The notes under the pieces are model-generated. The model did no database searches. It was not told the origin of the DNA and saw nothing but the letters and a program-made list of their open reading frames with translations. A stretch of 64,000 bases of DNA from Stygiobacter sp. RIFOXYC2_FULL_38_25 (lineage in GTDB: Bacteria; Bacteroidota; Ignavibacteria; Ignavibacteriales; Melioribacteraceae): positions 203,009-267,008 of the forward strand of contig MHAZ01000012.1 in NCBI GenBank assembly GCA_001803165.1, read 5' to 3'. Made by a program: the position numbers and the translations under genes. Below, one piece after another: positions 61,265 to 64,000 of the stretch (positions are counted from its first letter, which is position 1; each line of letters begins with the position of its first letter).

Positions 61265-63937
61265 ATGAAAAAACTATTTACTATTTGGGCGTTATTAACA
61301 ATACTATTATTGATTGTATTTCTTAATACAATTTCTTTCGGACAACTAAGTTCCCCAACCACAGAAACAGTTTACGGTGGAAGAATAAATGGTATCTCAG
61401 CAATTTCAACAGGAGGTACTTCAAGCAGAATTTTTATAGCCACAGAAAGTGCCAACTCAGTTTTTTATGCCAATGTTACAACCACCTCTGGTTCCGAATC
61501 TTTCGGTTCGTTTACAGTTATGCCGGGATTAGGAAATGATGACGGTTACGGCAGCGGTATTTCGAAAATATATGCACACCAGGCTTCCCAATATTTATTC
61601 TTTCTTCAGAACAATACACTATACAAAACTATTTATAGTGGAAGTGCTGTAACAATGGTAGAAGCAGCTGCGATTTCAGATTTTATCATTTATGGGGATT
61701 ACATCTTTTACATTAAGGGCAGTGATTTATATTACGGGCAACTTAACGCATCCGGTGATGTTGTGGTTGGAAGTACAGGAACAATTGCAATTGGAACTAC
61801 TCCTACCTCACCCTCAATTCGTGTTAATCCTTCCAACAGCAAAGTATATATAGCAGCTCTGACTACAACTCCTACCATGTATAAAACTACTAATGATTAT
61901 AATTCATTGTCAGGCAGTACAATTTCTGCTGTTACTTTGGGCGCTTTGTCGGGTTCTGTAACCAGCTGGGATGCATTTGGCATAGGACCGGATGGAACTC
62001 TTTTTTTAGGAGGGGATGATAACTCAAATAAGTATGTTCAATACTCTACAGATGATGGGGCTAATTGGTCTGGCGGTGTAACTACTCTAAATGGAATTGG
62101 GGGACCAAACTTCGCTTTTGGAGGCTCTTCATCACCCTATACAGTTCATTTTAGTAAAGGTTACGCAACATTTACAACTGCCTCGGGCTTTGGAAGTTGG
62201 GCAGAATATGGTAATCTCGGATTTGAAACTCATCCAAATGACGGAGCTGTAATTGTTGATCCAAACAATAGCCAAATTGTGTATCTAACAACAGATCAAG
62301 GAATCGGAGCTACTAAAAATGGCGGACCAAATATATTTGGAATTGATACCGGTGTTGAGGCAGTTCAAGTAAATGACTTTAGTATGAATACTGCTAAAGA
62401 TAAAGCATGGCTTGCCTCAAAAGCGGGAATAAGAAAAGTAACATCATATAGCACAACACCGGTTTGGAGCAGCGCTATGTTTCCTAATGGGGATGGCTCA
62501 CCATATTATTCCGCTGAAATGGAAAATGAAAATGATGTAACTGCATATGTTGGAAACCTTCGTATTTATAAAACTACAGATAGCGGGAGTAACTGGACTC
62601 AAGTTTTATCTGAAGCAACAACAGGCTATGCATCTGTCGGAACACGCGCAGAAGCAATTGAAGTTTGTCCAACCAATAGTAGTTTGGTTGTAGCTGGATT
62701 TTATGTTGACGGTTCAAACAATGGAGGATTTTGGTACTCCACAGACTCTGGAGCCTCTTGGAATCAACAACGTCTTGTGGCGGTAAGCGGAACAAGCGAT
62801 GTAGATGTTTACGACATTGAGTTTACAACTGAAAGTGGAAATCCGGTAGCTTACATTGGAGTAGAGTATGATGCTACTGCTAATGCAAGAAGTGTTTACC
62901 GAGCTGAGTACAGTGGGGGAATCTGGACTACAAGGCAAGATTTTGCAGGCACTTATACGTCTACAGGCTCTGTAATAGTTGCGCAAATTATGGATCTGTT
63001 AAAAACCGGCAATTACGTTTATGCATGCGGTACTGATGCAGGTTCAAATCATCCAATTCTATATTATAGAGATTATACTGCAGATTATACAACGAGTGCT
63101 GGTAAATGGACTCCAATGACTACCACTGGTTTTCCTACTTCGCAAGTAGGCAAAGCTGTTGCTGTGGGTGGAGGAGTTGTGTACTGCGCAGTCGGAAATA
63201 TCATTTATACTATACCTGAAACAAGTGGAACTACTTGGTCATCTGGATACACATATCCAACCGGTACAGAGATAAATGTTTTGTTCTACGATGCGCTACT
63301 TGCCGGAACCGGAACCGGCTTGTATGGACATGATTACACCGGGGCGCTGCCTGTTGAACTAACTTCCTTTACTGCCGGAGTTAAAGGTAACAAAGTAACA
63401 CTGAATTGGGAAACTGCTACGGAAGTAAACAACTACGGCTTTAATGTTGAGCGTAGAGTTAAGCTCGTCTCACCTAACGCGAATCAAAGCGGCAAGGGAG
63501 AGTGGAAAAAAATTACTTTTATACAAGGGCATGGTAACAGCAATTCTCCTAAAACATATTCTTTTGTTGATGAACCAACAGGCGGAAATGAATTTACTTA
63601 CCGTTTAAAACAAATAGATTTTGATGGTACGTTTGAATATTCCCCTGAAGTAAATGTAAGATTTTCAGATAACCGGAACTTTAAGTTAGTTCAAAATTTC
63701 CCGAATCCATTTAATCCGGAGACGGTAATTAAATTTGAATTGCCGCAAGCATCGTTTGTAAAATTGCGGGTCTATAATACTTTGGGCGAAGAAGTGGGGA
63801 ACTTAATAAACGAAAAGAAAGACGCCGGAATTTACTCGGTAGATTTTAACGCAAAACATTTACCCTCAGGAGTGTATTTGTATCGGCTGGAAACAAATGG
63901 TTACACACAAACCAAGAAAATGATTTTACTCAAATAG
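61265..63937 (+). CDS. Secreted Asp-box repeat protein with T9SS tail
   Basis: About 890 residues. A signal peptide (KKLFTIWALLTILLLIVFLN) precedes a large beta-rich region. It contains Asp-box-type motifs STDDGANWS, TTDSGSNWT and STDSGASWN, typical of BNR/sortilin-like propellers. Near the end an FN3-like segment (LPVELTSFTAGVKGNKVTLN then WETATEVNNYGFNVERR) precedes the T9SS sorting domain with NFPNPFNPETVIKFELPQAS. The ATG at 61265 starts the signal peptide and is preferred over the TTG at 61208. No enzymatic residues are identified, so a structural or binding role is more likely. Confidence 0.82.
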   Translation: MKKLFTIWALLTILLLIVFLNTISFGQLSSPTTETVYGGRINGISAISTGGTSSRIFIATESANSVFYANVTTTSGSESFGSFTVMPGLGNDDGYGSGISKIYAHQASQYLFFLQNNTLYKTIYSGSAVTMVEAAAISDFIIYGDYIFYIKGSDLYYGQLNASGDVVVGSTGTIAIGTTPTSPSIRVNPSNSKVYIAALTTTPTMYKTTNDYNSLSGSTISAVTLGALSGSVTSWDAFGIGPDGTLFLGGDDNSNKYVQYSTDDGANWSGGVTTLNGIGGPNFAFGGSSSPYTVHFSKGYATFTTASGFGSWAEYGNLGFETHPNDGAVIVDPNNSQIVYLTTDQGIGATKNGGPNIFGIDTGVEAVQVNDFSMNTAKDKAWLASKAGIRKVTSYSTTPVWSSAMFPNGDGSPYYSAEMENENDVTAYVGNLRIYKTTDSGSNWTQVLSEATTGYASVGTRAEAIEVCPTNSSLVVAGFYVDGSNNGGFWYSTDSGASWNQQRLVAVSGTSDVDVYDIEFTTESGNPVAYIGVEYDATANARSVYRAEYSGGIWTTRQDFAGTYTSTGSVIVAQIMDLLKTGNYVYACGTDAGSNHPILYYRDYTADYTTSAGKWTPMTTTGFPTSQVGKAVAVGGGVVYCAVGNIIYTIPETSGTTWSSGYTYPTGTEINVLFYDALLAGTGTGLYGHDYTGALPVELTSFTAGVKGNKVTLNWETATEVNNYGFNVERRVKLVSPNANQSGKGEWKKITFIQGHGNSNSPKTYSFVDEPTGGNEFTYRLKQIDFDGTFEYSPEVNVRFSDNRNFKLVQNFPNPFNPETVIKFELPQASFVKLRVYNTLGEEVGNLINEKKDAGIYSVDFNAKHLPSGVYLYRLETNGYTQTKKMILLK

Positions 63938-64000
63938 TATCAAATGATACCAAAGGAAGGGTGAAATAAAATTAAGAGTCGTAAGGTAATAAGTCAATAT
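63938..64000. other. Trailing sequence after the last gene
   Basis: Sixty-three bases remain after the T9SS protein stop. No gene, hairpin or start codon of note is seen before the window ends. Confidence 0.3.

Noticed and set aside
1..64000. CRISPR array, prophage, IS element or integron
   Set aside because: No run of evenly spaced direct repeats, transposase, integrase or phage structural protein was recognised. The repeats present are isolated palindromes.
1..64000. rRNA or tRNA gene
   Set aside because: I recognised no rRNA sequence or cloverleaf with a CCA end in the intergenic gaps; a dedicated search (tRNAscan-SE, Infernal) would be decisive.

Overview
ORGANISM. The window looks like a chromosomal stretch of a moderately AT-rich, Gram-negative-type bacterium of the Bacteroidota/Chlorobiota side, most likely Ignavibacteria or a close relative. 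Four secreted proteins end in a type IX secretion (T9SS) type A sorting domain with the motif NYPNPFNP or NFPNPFNP, a wording I associate with Ignavibacteria and relatives. Menaquinone synthesis, an ExbB/ExbD/TonB system, a TonB-receptor-like outer-membrane protein and an outer-membrane-type DacB lipoprotein fit the same picture. The placement is inference from protein style; no rRNA or tRNA gene was seen. LAYOUT. (1) 1-6.5 kb, minus strand: a tightly overlapping five-gene operon (GT-B-like transferase, SpsF-type cytidylyltransferase, split transketolase, class III aminotransferase) that probably makes and transfers an unusual surface sugar, preceded by a MORN-like repeat protein. (2) 6.5-15.1 kb: a nearly complete menaquinone pathway, menF-D-H-B-A-C-E on the minus strand, met tail to tail by a hotdog thioesterase that probably supplies the DHNA-CoA hydrolase step. 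A MarR regulator is divergent from menF. (3) 15.7-20.5 kb, minus strand: prmA, a dacB lipoprotein gene, a TatD-radical SAM fusion and purM. (4) 20.6-21.4 kb: a YoeB-type toxin-antitoxin pair plus a small nucleotidyltransferase. (5) 21.6-27.2 kb: hrcA-grpE-dnaJ, a membrane-anchored helix-hairpin-helix protein, a PilM-like protein, rsmD and coaD. (6) 27.5-29.3 kb, minus strand: exbB-exbD-tonB. (7) 29.7-36.0 kb: two large T9SS-exported proteins, one combining an M23 peptidase, FN3, InlB-like, cohesin and dockerin modules, the other with cohesin, InlB-like and Ig-like modules. (8) 36.2-40.0 kb, minus strand: an amino-acid permease and a sodium:solute symporter with a small two-helix membrane partner. 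(9) 40.2-48.3 kb: a PpiD/SurA-like foldase, aroK, aroB, a family-10-like glycosyl hydrolase, an alpha/beta hydrolase (minus), a DUF192 protein and purU. (10) 48.3-54.1 kb, minus strand: a ParE-type toxin-antitoxin pair, a GH13 alpha-amylase with T9SS tail and a TonB-receptor-like protein. (11) 54.2-64 kb: an HU-like protein, a small membrane protein (minus), an FAD/NAD(P) oxidoreductase, serA, a hybrid-propeller histidine kinase with its LuxR-type regulator, and a fourth T9SS protein. HOW IT FITS. Most of the window is housekeeping metabolism (menaquinone, shikimate, serine, purine, CoA) and envelope biology (T9SS cargo, TonB energy, foldase, peptidoglycan enzymes). The most unusual signals are short palindromic repeats. 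One family has a copy in frame inside menE and another copy at the left edge of the window. A second family forms a head-to-head pair upstream of purU and has an in-frame copy inside the T9SS tail of the amylase, with compensating base changes in the stems. Also notable are the surface-sugar operon, the TatD-radical SAM fusion, the cohesin/dockerin M23 protein, and two related palindromes flanking the response-regulator gene.
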